Below, one piece after another: positions 36,054 to 44,903 of a stretch of 64,000 nucleotides of DNA. Location of the stretch: positions 1 to 64,000 of the forward strand of contig DASWIC010000296.1 of the NCBI GenBank assembly GCA_036397875.1. Reading direction: 5' to 3'. Made by a program: the position numbers and the translations under genes. Origin of the DNA: SG8-41 sp036397875. Lineage in GTDB: Bacteria; Pseudomonadota; Gammaproteobacteria; Burkholderiales; SG8-41. Each line of letters starts with the position of its first letter. Positions within the stretch are counted from its first letter, which is position 1. The notes beneath the pieces are model-generated. The model had not been told where the DNA came from. It made no database searches and saw nothing but the letters and a program-made list of their open reading frames with translations.

Positions 36054-36887
36054 TCACTTCCCACCGCCACCCGCCTCGCCTTCGTCGCGCGCCCAGAACA
36101 AGCGGTCCGGTATGTGCTGGCCCATGCCGGGACGGAATGCTGCCTTGAGCGTCTGCCAGGTGTACTCCTGCGCATCCTTGACCGCGTCACTCACCTCCAG
36201 ACCGTTGGCGATGGTAGCGGCGATCGCGGCGGCCAGCGTGCACCCGGATCCGTGGTAGGAGCCCGGCAGGCGCGGCCAGCTGTCGCTGCGCACCACCCCG
36301 TCCGGGCCGTAGAGGATGTTCACGACCTGGGACGTGTTCTCGTGGGTGCCGGTCACGAGCACGTACTCGCACCCGGTCGCGATGATGCGCTTCGCGCACT
36401 CGGCGAGGTCGGGACCCTCGCCCTCCTCATTGTCCTCGCCTGCCAGCCGCCGCGCCTCGAGGCTATTGGGGGTCAGGATGGTGGTTTGCGGGATGAGGAG
36501 CTCCTTCAGCGCGCCCACCATCTCCTCGGTGACCAGCTCATCGCCGCGTCCGGAGGCGAGCACCGGGTCGAGCACCAGCGGTACCTCGGGATAATCGGAC
36601 ACCACCTCCGCGATGACCGCGATCTGCTCGAGGTTGCCCAGCAGGCCGATCTTGAAGGCGGCCACGGGCATGTCCTCCAGGACACAGCGCGCCTGGTCGG
36701 CGACCCACTCCGCGTCGATCGGGCTGACGTCGTCGACGCCCATCGAGTCCTGGATGGTGATGGCGGTCACCACCGACAACGGGTGGCAGCCCATGCTGGA
36801 GAGCGTCATGATGTCCGACTGCAATCCCGCCCCGCCGCTCGGATCAGTGGCGGCAAACACCAGGACGATGGGGGGGATGTCGGCCAT
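36054..36887 (-). CDS. thiD: Hydroxymethylpyrimidine / phosphomethylpyrimidine kinase
   Basis: Ribokinase-fold enzyme that phosphorylates HMP and HMP-phosphate for thiamine synthesis. The 277 residues start at ATG 36887 (a TTG six bases earlier is in frame). The N-terminal substrate loop is TDPSGGAGLQSDI and the C-terminal ATP site is GSYHGSGCTLAAAIAA with the catalytic Asp region. No THI-box riboswitch is visible in the 86 bases upstream. First of thiD-thiE-hemL, divergent from rubredoxin. Confidence 0.93.
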   Translation of the reverse strand: MADIPPIVLVFAATDPSGGAGLQSDIMTLSSMGCHPLSVVTAITIQDSMGVDDVSPIDAEWVADQARCVLEDMPVAAFKIGLLGNLEQIAVIAEVVSDYPEVPLVLDPVLASGRGDELVTEEMVGALKELLIPQTTILTPNSLEARRLAGEDNEEGEGPDLAECAKRIIATGCEYVLVTGTHENTSQVVNILYGPDGVVRSDSWPRLPGSYHGSGCTLAAAIAATIANGLEVSDAVKDAQEYTWQTLKAAFRPGMGQHIPDRLFWARDEGEAGGGGK

Positions 36888-36915
36888 GCGCAAGGAGTTG
36901 GAGACGCCCGCGCGG

Positions 36916-36944
36916 TTGGTCGCGGCAGGACGATTCGATAGAAT
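36916..36944 (+). promoter_or_regulatory. Candidate sigma-70 promoter for rubredoxin-gloA
   Basis: TTGGTC (36916-36921) and TAGAAT (36939-36944) are 17 bases apart, 29 bases upstream of the rubredoxin ATG. Confidence 0.4.
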
Positions 36945-36973
36945 TCGATTCTAAACCAAAACTGCGAGCCTGC

Positions 36974-37158
36974 ATGACCATTGCCGAAGCGCGTATCTAC
37001 AAGACGTATATGTGCCTCATCTGCGGCTTCATCTACGATGAGGGGGCAGGCCTGCCCGATGAAGGCATCGCGCCCGGCACCCGCTGGGAGGACGTGCCGG
37101 TCAACTGGACGTGCCCGGAGTGCGGCGCGCGCAAGGAAGACTTCGAGATGGTGGAGCT

Positions 37159-37162
<4 letters not shown>
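36974..37162 (+). CDS. Rubredoxin
   Basis: Small one-iron redox protein of 62 residues. The two iron-binding knuckles are CLICGFIYD at about 14-22 and CPECGARKEDFE at about 47-58, exactly the Fe(Cys)4 pattern. The N-terminus is extended by about ten residues relative to minimal rubredoxins. The partner is unknown; rubredoxins of this type serve alkane hydroxylases, oxidative-stress reductases or carbon-metabolism enzymes. Its stop overlaps the GTG start of gloA. Confidence 0.95.
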
Positions 37163-37525
<363 letters not shown>

Positions 37526-37548
<23 letters not shown>

Positions 37549-38308
37549 CCGCGGCGTCCGCGAGGCGGACAAAATCCTCGAGGCGCAGGTCCTGCGCGCG
37601 CAAGCCGGCGTCCACGCCGAGTTTCTGGAAGTCCCCCGCACGGAAATAGCCTTTCAACGCGTTGCGCAACGTCTTGCGCCGCCGCGCGAAGGCGGCCGCC
37701 ACGATTTTCCCGAGAGCGGCTTCGTCGGCTGCGGGATGCGGCAGGCGCGCGTACGGCACCATGCGCACGACGGCGGACTCAACCTTGGGAACCGGACGGA
37801 ACGCGTCAGCGGCGACGGCAAGTACCGGCTCCATTTGAAAGCGATATTGCAGCATCACCGACAAACGCCCGTATTCGGAGGTTGAGGGCCGCGCGACCAT
37901 GCGCTCCACGACCTCCTTCTGCAGCATGACGTGGATATCCTCGATCGCCGCGGCGTGCCGCGCGAGGTGGAACAACAGTGGCGTGGATATGTTATAGGGC
38001 AGATTGCCCACGACGCGCAGCCGCTGCCCGAGCGCGCTGAAATCAAAGCGCAACGCGTCGCCCTCGTGGACGGTGACGCGGCCGGCGGGGAACGCGGCGC
38101 GCAGGCGCGCGACGATGTCGCGGTCGATCTCGATCACGTGCAAATGCGCGAGAAGGCCGGCGAGCGGTCGCGTCAGCGCGCCGAGCCCCGGGCCGATCTC
38201 CACCATGTGATCGCCGGGCCGCGGCGCAATGGCTTCCACGATGGCGGCGATCGCCGCCTCGTCGATCAGGAAGTTCTGCCCGAAGCGCTTGCGGGGGATG
38301 TGGCGCAT
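37526..38308 (-). CDS. rsmA: 16S rRNA adenine dimethyltransferase (KsgA)
   Basis: Dimethylates two adenosines near the 3' end of 16S rRNA during 30S maturation. From ATG 38308 it is 260 residues and begins MRHIPRKRFGQNFL, the family N-terminus; an in-frame GTG at 38338 overlapping the pdxA stop is the alternative. The SAM-binding loop is VEIGPGLGALTRPL near 36-49 and the catalytic motif is NLPYNIS near 104-110. Last of lptD-surA-pdxA-rsmA, the classic order. Confidence 0.95.
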
Positions 38309-38334
38309 GACGGGACGCGTCCCCCGTGCGCGTC

Positions 38335-39483
38335 TCACGCCGCGGGCCGCGGGCCGCGGCGCGCGGCGAGCTTCGCAGCCAGCCGGATCGCCTCGATCAG
38401 GCTACCGCGCCGGGCGCGGCCGGTGCCGGCGAGCTCGAGCGCGGTGCCGTGGTCGACCGAGGTCCGGATGATCGGAAGTCCCAGGGTGACGTTGACGCCG
38501 GCCCCGAAGCTCGCGTACTTGAGCACCGGCAGTCCCTGATCGTGATACATCGCCAGCACGCAATCGCATGCCTGCAACCGCCGCGGGTTGAACAGCGTGT
38601 CGGCGGGAAGCGGGCCTTCGACATCGAATCCTTCACGGCGCAGCTTCGCCAGCAGCGGGCTGATGATGTCGGCTTCTTCCCGGCCGAGAAAGCCCGCCTC
38701 GCCGGCGTGGGGGTTCAGCCCCGCAACGAGAATCCGTGGCCGCGGGATCCCGAAGCGCGCGGCGAGGTCGCGCTGCAGCACACGCAGCGTGCGCTCCAGG
38801 CTCTGCGCCGTGACGTGGCGCGCGACCTCACCCAGAGGAAGATGCGTCGTCGCGAGCGCGACTCGCATGCCGCCCCCCACGAGCATCATCACCACGTGCT
38901 CGGCCCCGGTGTGCGCTGCGAGGAACTCGGTGTGCCCGGTAAACGCGATGCCGGCGTCGTTGATGACGCTTTTCTGCAGGGGACCGGTAACCATGGCATC
39001 GAACGACCCGTCGCGGCAGCCATCGGCGGCGATCTCCAGGGTGCGCAGAACGTAGCGACTGTTGGCCGGGTCGAGCCGCCCCGGGACCGCCGGCTGCGCG
39101 AGGGGCACGTGGAGCACCGTGAGCGCCCCGGCGCGGGGCGCCGTGCGCGCGCCGGCCGGGTGATCCGCCAGCTTGAGCGGCAAGCCCAACAGGCGGGCAC
39201 GGCTCGACAGCAGCTCCCGGTCGGCGACGACGACGATATTCGCCGGCAGCCGCCGCCGTGAAAGCCCGACACACAGGTCGGGCCCGATGCCCGCCGGCTC
39301 GCCCGCCGTCACCGCGATGAGCGGAGTGTTGAGTTTTGCGTGCTTAATGTTGAATGGGTCGAACGTCGCGCCCGGGCGCGCAGCCGATAACTTAACACTC
39401 GGGACCCAGTGCTCAAAACCAGGCGCTAGCGCTCGTCGAGGCGGTACTCGATGTAGGCCCGGTCGCGGAGTTGCCGCACCCAC
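38335..39483 (-). CDS. pdxA: 4-hydroxythreonine-4-phosphate dehydrogenase
   Basis: NAD-dependent enzyme of pyridoxal 5'-phosphate synthesis. The family part begins TPLIAVTAGEPAGIGPDLC and includes GHTEFLAAHTGAEHVVMM and the metal-ligand histidine in MYHDQGLPVLKY. The start is a puzzle: the only in-frame ATG, GTG or TTG before the conserved core is ATG 39483, which gives 382 residues with an unrelated N-terminal extension of about 50 and overlaps surA by 58 bases. A rare ATT at about 39347 would give the usual length. An indel near the start cannot be excluded. Confidence 0.88.
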   Translation of the reverse strand: MGAATPRPGLHRVPPRRALAPGFEHWVPSVKLSAARPGATFDPFNIKHAKLNTPLIAVTAGEPAGIGPDLCVGLSRRRLPANIVVVADRELLSSRARLLGLPLKLADHPAGARTAPRAGALTVLHVPLAQPAVPGRLDPANSRYVLRTLEIAADGCRDGSFDAMVTGPLQKSVINDAGIAFTGHTEFLAAHTGAEHVVMMLVGGGMRVALATTHLPLGEVARHVTAQSLERTLRVLQRDLAARFGIPRPRILVAGLNPHAGEAGFLGREEADIISPLLAKLRREGFDVEGPLPADTLFNPRRLQACDCVLAMYHDQGLPVLKYASFGAGVNVTLGLPIIRTSVDHGTALELAGTGRARRGSLIEAIRLAAKLAARRGPRPAA

Positions 39484-40799
39484 TCCTGATAGGACTCGTC
39501 GGATTTGCGCGCCCGTAATGCTGACTGCGCCGCCAGCCGCTGGCGGTCCCGTGACATGTCCTCGTCGCGCCGCTCGAGCACCTGGATCAGGTGCCAGCCG
39601 AAGGGCGTTTGAACCGGGGCGCTGGTCTCGCCCGGCTTGAGCACGTCCATCGCGCGTTCGAACTCGGGAACCGTGTCCCCCGGCGACAGCCAGCCGAGGT
39701 CGCCGCCCTTCGAACCGCTGGCATCCTCCGAGTGCAGGCGGGCCAGCTCCGCAAAATCAGCCTTGTTGTCCAGTCGTTCCTTGAGGGACTCGGCCCGCCG
39801 GCGCGCTTCGGCCTGTGGTATCAGCTCATTGGTCTTGATCAGGATGTGGCGGGCGTGGGTCCGTCGCACGATCACGGGCGCGCCCGCGCCGCGCCGGTCG
39901 TTCAGCCGGATGATATGAAAGCCGTTCGCGCTGCGCAGCAGAGGGCTCAGCCCGTCGGGCTGCAGGGGTTTCAGTGCATCGAGGAACAGCGCGGGCAGGC
40001 GCGCGCCATCGCGCCACCCCATGGCGCCCCCCCGCAACGCATCCGGCGCGTCCGAGAACGCCGCCGCGACCTGCCGGAAATCGGCGCCCGTGCTCAATTG
40101 CTGGTGCGCCTGCTCGGCGCGGCTGCGGCGGGCCTGGATCTGCTCCGGCCCCGCGTTCTCGGGAATCGTGACCAGGATGTGCGAGAGGTTGTACTGTTCG
40201 CCGCGCCCCGCAAGTCCCTGCTGGGCGTTGATGAAGCTTTCGATCTCGCCTTCACTCACCACGATCCTGTTGTCGACCTCGCGCTGCCGCAGGCGTCCCA
40301 GGGTGATTTCCTTGCGTATGTCCTCCCGGAAGCGGGCGAACGGGACGCCGTCCTTTTCCAGCGTCGCGCGCAACTGCTCCAGGGTGAGCTTGTTTTCCTG
40401 CGCGATGCGCTGGATCGCCCGGTCGAGCTCCGAGTCGTCCACGCGCAGCCCGGTCTCCTTGGCGAGCTGAAGCTGCACGTGGTCGGTGATCAGGCGGTCG
40501 AGGATCTGCGTTTCCAGGGTCGCGCGTGGCGGCAGCGGGGTGCCCTGCTGCTTCAGCTGCAGGGTGGCGGCGTGGTAGCGCAGGTCGAGGTCGGCGCGGG
40601 TGATCACCTCGTTGTTCACTACGGCCACGATGCGATCGAGCACCACCACCGGCCGCGGCTGCTGTGCCGGCGCGGGGCAGGCGGCGGCCCACAGCGCGCC
40701 GGCGAGCACGAGCGCGCACAGCGTGGGGCGCCCGACGGGCGAACGCCCACCGCCCGCTGGCGTGTCGTAGCCTCTAGTAGTAAGTCGAGCTCGCAGCAT
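39426..40799 (-). CDS. surA: Periplasmic chaperone and peptidyl-prolyl isomerase
   Basis: Escorts outer-membrane proteins across the periplasm. From ATG 40799 the product is 457 residues: a long signal region (about 1-44, ending PAPAQ), the N-terminal chaperone core (VVLDRIVAVVNNEVITRADLD), two parvulin domains (LSHILVTIPENAG and RHILIKTNELIPQ) and the short C-terminal helix. The start overlaps the last 26 bases of lptD. An apparent extension to 41093 lies inside lptD and is a frame artefact. Confidence 0.94.
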   Translation of the reverse strand: MLRARLTTRGYDTPAGGGRSPVGRPTLCALVLAGALWAAACPAPAQQPRPVVVLDRIVAVVNNEVITRADLDLRYHAATLQLKQQGTPLPPRATLETQILDRLITDHVQLQLAKETGLRVDDSELDRAIQRIAQENKLTLEQLRATLEKDGVPFARFREDIRKEITLGRLRQREVDNRIVVSEGEIESFINAQQGLAGRGEQYNLSHILVTIPENAGPEQIQARRSRAEQAHQQLSTGADFRQVAAAFSDAPDALRGGAMGWRDGARLPALFLDALKPLQPDGLSPLLRSANGFHIIRLNDRRGAGAPVIVRRTHARHILIKTNELIPQAEARRRAESLKERLDNKADFAELARLHSEDASGSKGGDLGWLSPGDTVPEFERAMDVLKPGETSAPVQTPFGWHLIQVLERRDEDMSRDRQRLAAQSALRARKSDESYQEWVRQLRDRAYIEYRLDER

Positions 40800-43059
40800 C
40801 GGGCCTGGGGGACCGTGGATCCAGCCGGGCATAGCCGGCGATATTACGCCGCAGCGTTTCCATCGGGTTGGTGCCGATGCGCGACATGCCGGACAGCTCG
40901 AGCTGAATGAATATCGAGGTGGATGCATCTTGCGTGGTGGTTGCGAAGCGATGGGCGACCAGGCGCAGGGCCCAGCAGTCGGCAAGGTATTCCGCACCGA
41001 GGAGGGCCTCGAGCGTCCGACTGTCCTCCAGTGAGTAGTTCCAGCGTGCGAGTCCCGTCCAGCCCCGCCAGACCGGCCACTGGGCCGAAACATCGGTCTG
41101 GCGCAGGGTATCGATCGTCTCGCGGTAGCTCAGGTTGAGCACCCGCCCCGGAGCCGGCTGGTAGCGGACGCCGGCGTTGAACTTCTGGGTCTGGGAGAAA
41201 TTGGTGCTGTATTGCAGCCCCACCTCGGCCCTCAGGTGCGGCGCAACCGCCCCGGACAGCGCGGCGAGCAGATCGGAGCTCGAGCTCGTGCGTATGGGCA
41301 CGCCGGGCAGGGTCACCGCCTGGTCCTCGAAATAGTAGCGTTGCGCGACGCCCAACCGCAGTCGCTCCGCACCCGTGTCGGCGCCGATGAGGCGCGAGGT
41401 GACGCCGAGGGTCAGCTGGTTGGCGTCGTTGATGCGGTCCCAGCCGGAGAACTGGTTTTCGGAATAAATGGTCGCGAAATTGATGTCCTGCTGGGCGCTG
41501 TCGAATACGGGGATGTTGCTCTGGTCGCGGAAGGGGATGTAGACGTAAAACAGCCGCGGCTCCAGGGTCTGCAGGAAAGGTGCGCCGCCAAGCGTGGTCG
41601 GCCGCTCGAATACGACGCTCGAGTCCGTGGTGAAAATCGGCAGGGCGCGGCTCTGGTCGGTGAATCCGGCGCTGTTCGAGTCGATGAGGTAGCGGGTCAC
41701 GTTGACGCCAAGCTTGGGCGTTATGGAAGCATATGCCGTCTGCAGGGGCACGCTCAAGCTCGGGTAGGCGACCATGCGGGTGCCGGTGGTGAGCGTCGGA
41801 TGGTCGAAGGTCGTGTATTGCCCGAAGAAGTCGAAATCCGAGCGCAGCACTTCGGCGCGCGCGGCGGACAAGGTGACCTGTGGCAGCCGGTCATACGGCG
41901 GCGTTACCGGCTGCAGGGGATCGGGCTGCAGCGTCTGCCACCGCTGAACCAGGGCACTCAGCCCGTAGCCGCCGGCGCTGCCCCAATTCCCGCCGCGGCC
42001 GATAGCGAGGTCATTCGGCAACTGGACCTGGGCCGTCTTGGAAATCTGTGTCGAGAGGTCGGTGAAGTAGGTGTCGTCCGATACCCGCTGCAGATTGAGC
42101 TTACCGAACCAGCCGCTGGGCAGCGTATGGTCGTGGCGGACGAAGTAGGCACTGCGCCGCTCCCCGTCCTTGGCGTCGTCGTTCGGCAACACCTCCGCGC
42201 GGGCTTCGCCAAGATAGGTCGGCTCGAGATAGCGGAACTCTCCGAGCACCTGCACGCCGCGCCGGGTCATGATGCGCGGCGAAACGGTCGCATCGCGGTT
42301 GGGCGCGATGTTCCAGTAATAGGGGATCGTGACCTCCACCCCGCCCGAGTCCGAGTTTCCGTAGTGCGGCGTGATGAAGCCGGACCTGCGCTCCTGGTGC
42401 AGCGAGAACGACAAGTAGGGCGAGTAGAAGATCGGCGCGCCCAGGAACTCGATGGTCGCGTCGCGCGCGACGCCGAGGTCGCGTTCCTTGTCGATTTCCA
42501 GTTCGCCCGCGCGCAGGTACCAATCCTCGTTACCGGGGCCGCAGGAGGTGTGCCGAGCGCGCGCCGCGCGGTATCGGCCAGGGCCCTCGAACCATAGCTG
42601 CTCGGCGCTGCCGCGCGCATCCGCGTCGCGGAACTGCGGTTCGGCGCCGGGGGAAACGGCACGCTTGTGCAGCAGGTAGCTCGGATTCTCCATGGAGCCG
42701 CGTTCGGATCCCAGGTTGTATCGCAGGCGCGCGCCCTCCACCACATCGGTTCCCCGCTGCATGCGCACGCTGCCCTGCGCGGCGAACTCCTCGGATGGCC
42801 TGTCGTAGCGCAACCAGTCGGCGGATACCGCCTGCCCCCGCCGTCTCAGCCGGACGTTGCCCTCGGCCTCGATCTCCTGCTCCTGGCGGCCGTGCAGCCG
42901 GTCCGCCTCAAAGAAAAGCGGAACTGCCTCCGTCAGCGAGGGCGGTATGGGGAGCAGTGTGGGCTGCAACTTCAGCCTCAGTCCTTCTTGTGCGCGCGCC
43001 GTGAGCGGCAGCGCGCAACCGAGGGTCAGCGACAGCCACGTAATTATCAGTTTTTTCAT
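40774..43059 (-). CDS. lptD: LPS-assembly outer-membrane protein
   Basis: Outer-membrane beta-barrel that inserts lipopolysaccharide into the outer leaflet with LptE. It is 761 residues from ATG 43059: a signal peptide (MKKLIITWLSLTLGCALPL, cut after TARA), an LptA-like N-terminal domain with periplasmic jellyroll strands (about 50-190), then the barrel. Only two cysteines remain after the signal peptide, in RHTSCGPGNEDW and LADCWALRL; they match the positions of one interdomain disulfide of E. coli LptD, whose four-cysteine pattern is reduced here. First gene of lptD-surA-pdxA-rsmA, divergent from amgK. Confidence 0.94.
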   Translation of the reverse strand: MKKLIITWLSLTLGCALPLTARAQEGLRLKLQPTLLPIPPSLTEAVPLFFEADRLHGRQEQEIEAEGNVRLRRRGQAVSADWLRYDRPSEEFAAQGSVRMQRGTDVVEGARLRYNLGSERGSMENPSYLLHKRAVSPGAEPQFRDADARGSAEQLWFEGPGRYRAARARHTSCGPGNEDWYLRAGELEIDKERDLGVARDATIEFLGAPIFYSPYLSFSLHQERRSGFITPHYGNSDSGGVEVTIPYYWNIAPNRDATVSPRIMTRRGVQVLGEFRYLEPTYLGEARAEVLPNDDAKDGERRSAYFVRHDHTLPSGWFGKLNLQRVSDDTYFTDLSTQISKTAQVQLPNDLAIGRGGNWGSAGGYGLSALVQRWQTLQPDPLQPVTPPYDRLPQVTLSAARAEVLRSDFDFFGQYTTFDHPTLTTGTRMVAYPSLSVPLQTAYASITPKLGVNVTRYLIDSNSAGFTDQSRALPIFTTDSSVVFERPTTLGGAPFLQTLEPRLFYVYIPFRDQSNIPVFDSAQQDINFATIYSENQFSGWDRINDANQLTLGVTSRLIGADTGAERLRLGVAQRYYFEDQAVTLPGVPIRTSSSSDLLAALSGAVAPHLRAEVGLQYSTNFSQTQKFNAGVRYQPAPGRVLNLSYRETIDTLRQTDVSAQWPVWRGWTGLARWNYSLEDSRTLEALLGAEYLADCWALRLVAHRFATTTQDASTSIFIQLELSGMSRIGTNPMETLRRNIAGYARLDPRSPRPDAASSTYY

Positions 43060-43120
43060 CGAAAAGTGCGCATTCGGCGTGGTGCTAAAATCGCACAATT
43101 CACTGCTGAAGGCAATCCGC

Positions 43121-44134
43121 TTGGCCCCGGACAACGACACCCGACTGGAGCAATTGCGGGGCTGGCTCGGCGCGCATCTGGGCGCGGGGGCGTTCGGGCT
43201 GAAACCGGCTTCGGCCGATGCAAGCTTTCGCCGCTATTTTCGAGTGACGCTGGATGACGCGCGGTCCTGGATTGCGATGGATGCGCCGCCGGAGCGCGAG
43301 GACTGCCGCCCCTTCGTGCGCGTGGCAGCGCTGCTGCGGGCGGCCGGGGTGAACGCGCCGGAGGTGATTGCGCAGGACCTGGCGCGCGGATTCCTGCTGC
43401 TGACGGATCTGGGCGACACGACTTATCTTGACGCGCTGAACGAAGCCAACGCCGACCGGCTGTTCGGCGACGCGATCGAGGCGCTCATCAAATGGCAGCT
43501 GGCGAGCCGCGAGGGCGTGCTGCCGCCGTACGACGAGGGGCTGCTCAGGCGCGAGTGCAATCTGTTCCCGGAGTGGTACGTCGCGCGGCACCTGGCGCTG
43601 CAGCTTTCGGCTGCGCAGCGGCAGCAGCTGGCGGAGGCCGTTACGTCAGTCATCTCGCGCAGCCTTGCGCAATCGGCGGTATTCGTGCACCGCGACTTCA
43701 TGCCGCGCAACCTCATGGTGAGCGATCCCAACCCCGGCGTGATCGATTTCCAGGACGCGGTCCACGGCCCGATCACCTATGATCTGGTGTCGCTCACGCG
43801 CGATGCCTTCGTGAGCTGGGAGGAGGAGCGCGTGACCGACTGGGCCGCGCGCTACTGGCGGGGGGCGAAGCGCCAGGGCCTGCCCGTGAACGCCGACTTC
43901 AGCGAGTTCTACCGGGATTTCGAATGGATGGGACTGCAGCGCCACCTGAAGGTGATCGGCATCTTCGCGCGCATTCACTACCGCGACGGCAAGAGCGGTT
44001 ACCTCGAAGACACGCCGCGCTTCGTGAACTACGCGCGCGCGGTTGCCGGGCGCTACCGGGAACTCGCCCCGCTGGCGCGCCTACTCGACGAGCTCGAGCC
44101 GCGCGCGCTGGCGACGTCCCGAAGCGGAAACTAG
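43121..44134 (+). CDS. amgK: N-acetylmuramate / N-acetylglucosamine anomeric kinase
   Basis: Aminoglycoside-phosphotransferase-fold sugar kinase that phosphorylates the anomeric position of MurNAc and GlcNAc, the first step of the MurU recycling route. The 337 residues contain ADASFRRYFRVTL (nucleotide loop), the catalytic HRDFMPRNLMV and the metal motif VIDFQDAVHGPITYDLVSL. TTG at 43121 is the likely start, with GAAGG eight bases upstream; no ATG or GTG fits, and the frame open to 42857 runs antisense to lptD. murU follows after 20 bases. Confidence 0.9.
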   Translation: MAPDNDTRLEQLRGWLGAHLGAGAFGLKPASADASFRRYFRVTLDDARSWIAMDAPPEREDCRPFVRVAALLRAAGVNAPEVIAQDLARGFLLLTDLGDTTYLDALNEANADRLFGDAIEALIKWQLASREGVLPPYDEGLLRRECNLFPEWYVARHLALQLSAAQRQQLAEAVTSVISRSLAQSAVFVHRDFMPRNLMVSDPNPGVIDFQDAVHGPITYDLVSLTRDAFVSWEEERVTDWAARYWRGAKRQGLPVNADFSEFYRDFEWMGLQRHLKVIGIFARIHYRDGKSGYLEDTPRFVNYARAVAGRYRELAPLARLLDELEPRALATSRSGN

Positions 44135-44154
44135 GGTTCACTCGGTTGCGCGGC

Positions 44155-44847
44155 ATGAAAGCGATGATTCTCGCCGCGGGACGCGGCGAGCGCATGCGCC
44201 CGCTCACCGACCACCTCCCCAAGGCATTGCTCGAGGCCGGCGGCAGGCCGCTTATCACCTACGTCATCGAGCGCCTCGCGCGCTCGGGCTACACCGAGCT
44301 GGTGGTCAATGTCTCGCACTTCGCCGGCCTGATCGAGCGCGCGCTGGGTGACGGGTCGCGCTACGGCGTGCGCATCGTCTATTCGCGCGAGGCGCAGCCG
44401 CTCGAGACCGGCGGCGGCATCACCTACGCGCTGCCGCTGCTCGGGGACGCCCCGTTTCTGGTGATCAACAGCGACATCTACTGCGATTACGACTTTGCGC
44501 GACTCGCCGCCCTCGCGGCGACGCTGGCGCCCGGCCGCGGGCTCGCCCACCTCGTGCTGGTGGATAACCCGCCCCATCACCCCGGGGGAGATTTCGCGCT
44601 CGCTGCCGGCATAGTGTCTGGAGAGGGCCCTAGCCGTCTTACCTTCAGTGGCATCGGCATCTATTCCCCCGCCCTGTTTGCGGCGGTCACGCCCGGTGCG
44701 CGCTGCCAGCTCGCGGCGCTGCTCGCGCCGGCGATGGCGCGGGGGCTCGTCAGCGGCGAGCATCATCGCGGGCTGTGGATGGATATCGGCACGCCGCAAC
44801 GCCTTGAGGCGCTCGCGCGCGCGCTCACCGCGCCGCGCGGTCGCTAG
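44155..44847 (+). CDS. murU: N-acetylmuramate alpha-1-phosphate uridylyltransferase
   Basis: Nucleotidyltransferase of 230 residues with the N-terminal signature MILAAGRGERMRPLTDHLPKALLEAGGRPLI and the metal-binding Asp in FLVINSDIYCDYDF. In the amgK-murU pathway it makes UDP-MurNAc directly, bypassing de novo synthesis and the fosfomycin target MurA. The pairing with amgK separates it from generic sugar-phosphate nucleotidyltransferases. Start chosen at ATG 44155, where the family signature begins. Confidence 0.9.
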   Translation: MKAMILAAGRGERMRPLTDHLPKALLEAGGRPLITYVIERLARSGYTELVVNVSHFAGLIERALGDGSRYGVRIVYSREAQPLETGGGITYALPLLGDAPFLVINSDIYCDYDFARLAALAATLAPGRGLAHLVLVDNPPHHPGGDFALAAGIVSGEGPSRLTFSGIGIYSPALFAAVTPGARCQLAALLAPAMARGLVSGEHHRGLWMDIGTPQRLEALARALTAPRGR

Positions 44848-44890
44848 CGTCGCCTGCCGGCGCAGCCCGGTGCGGTCGGCGGTCGCGCCT

Positions 44891-44896
44891 TATAAT
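44891..44896 (+). promoter_or_regulatory. Perfect -10 hexamer immediately before pepP
   Basis: TATAAT ends only seven bases before the ATG at 44904. If used, transcription would begin at or next to that ATG, so either the mRNA is leaderless or the real start is the in-frame ATG at 44922. No good -35 is present. Confidence 0.4.
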
Positions 44897-44903
44897 TTGA
44901 TCC

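Noticed and set aside
36888..36973. THI-box riboswitch upstream of thiD
   Set aside because: The 86-base gap shows no THI-box core (CTGAGA/ACCTGA patterns) and is too short for the aptamer plus a promoter.
40800..41093. 98-residue upstream extension of surA
   Set aside because: It lies inside lptD out of frame and lacks signal-peptide character; ATG 40799 gives a proper secreted N-terminus.
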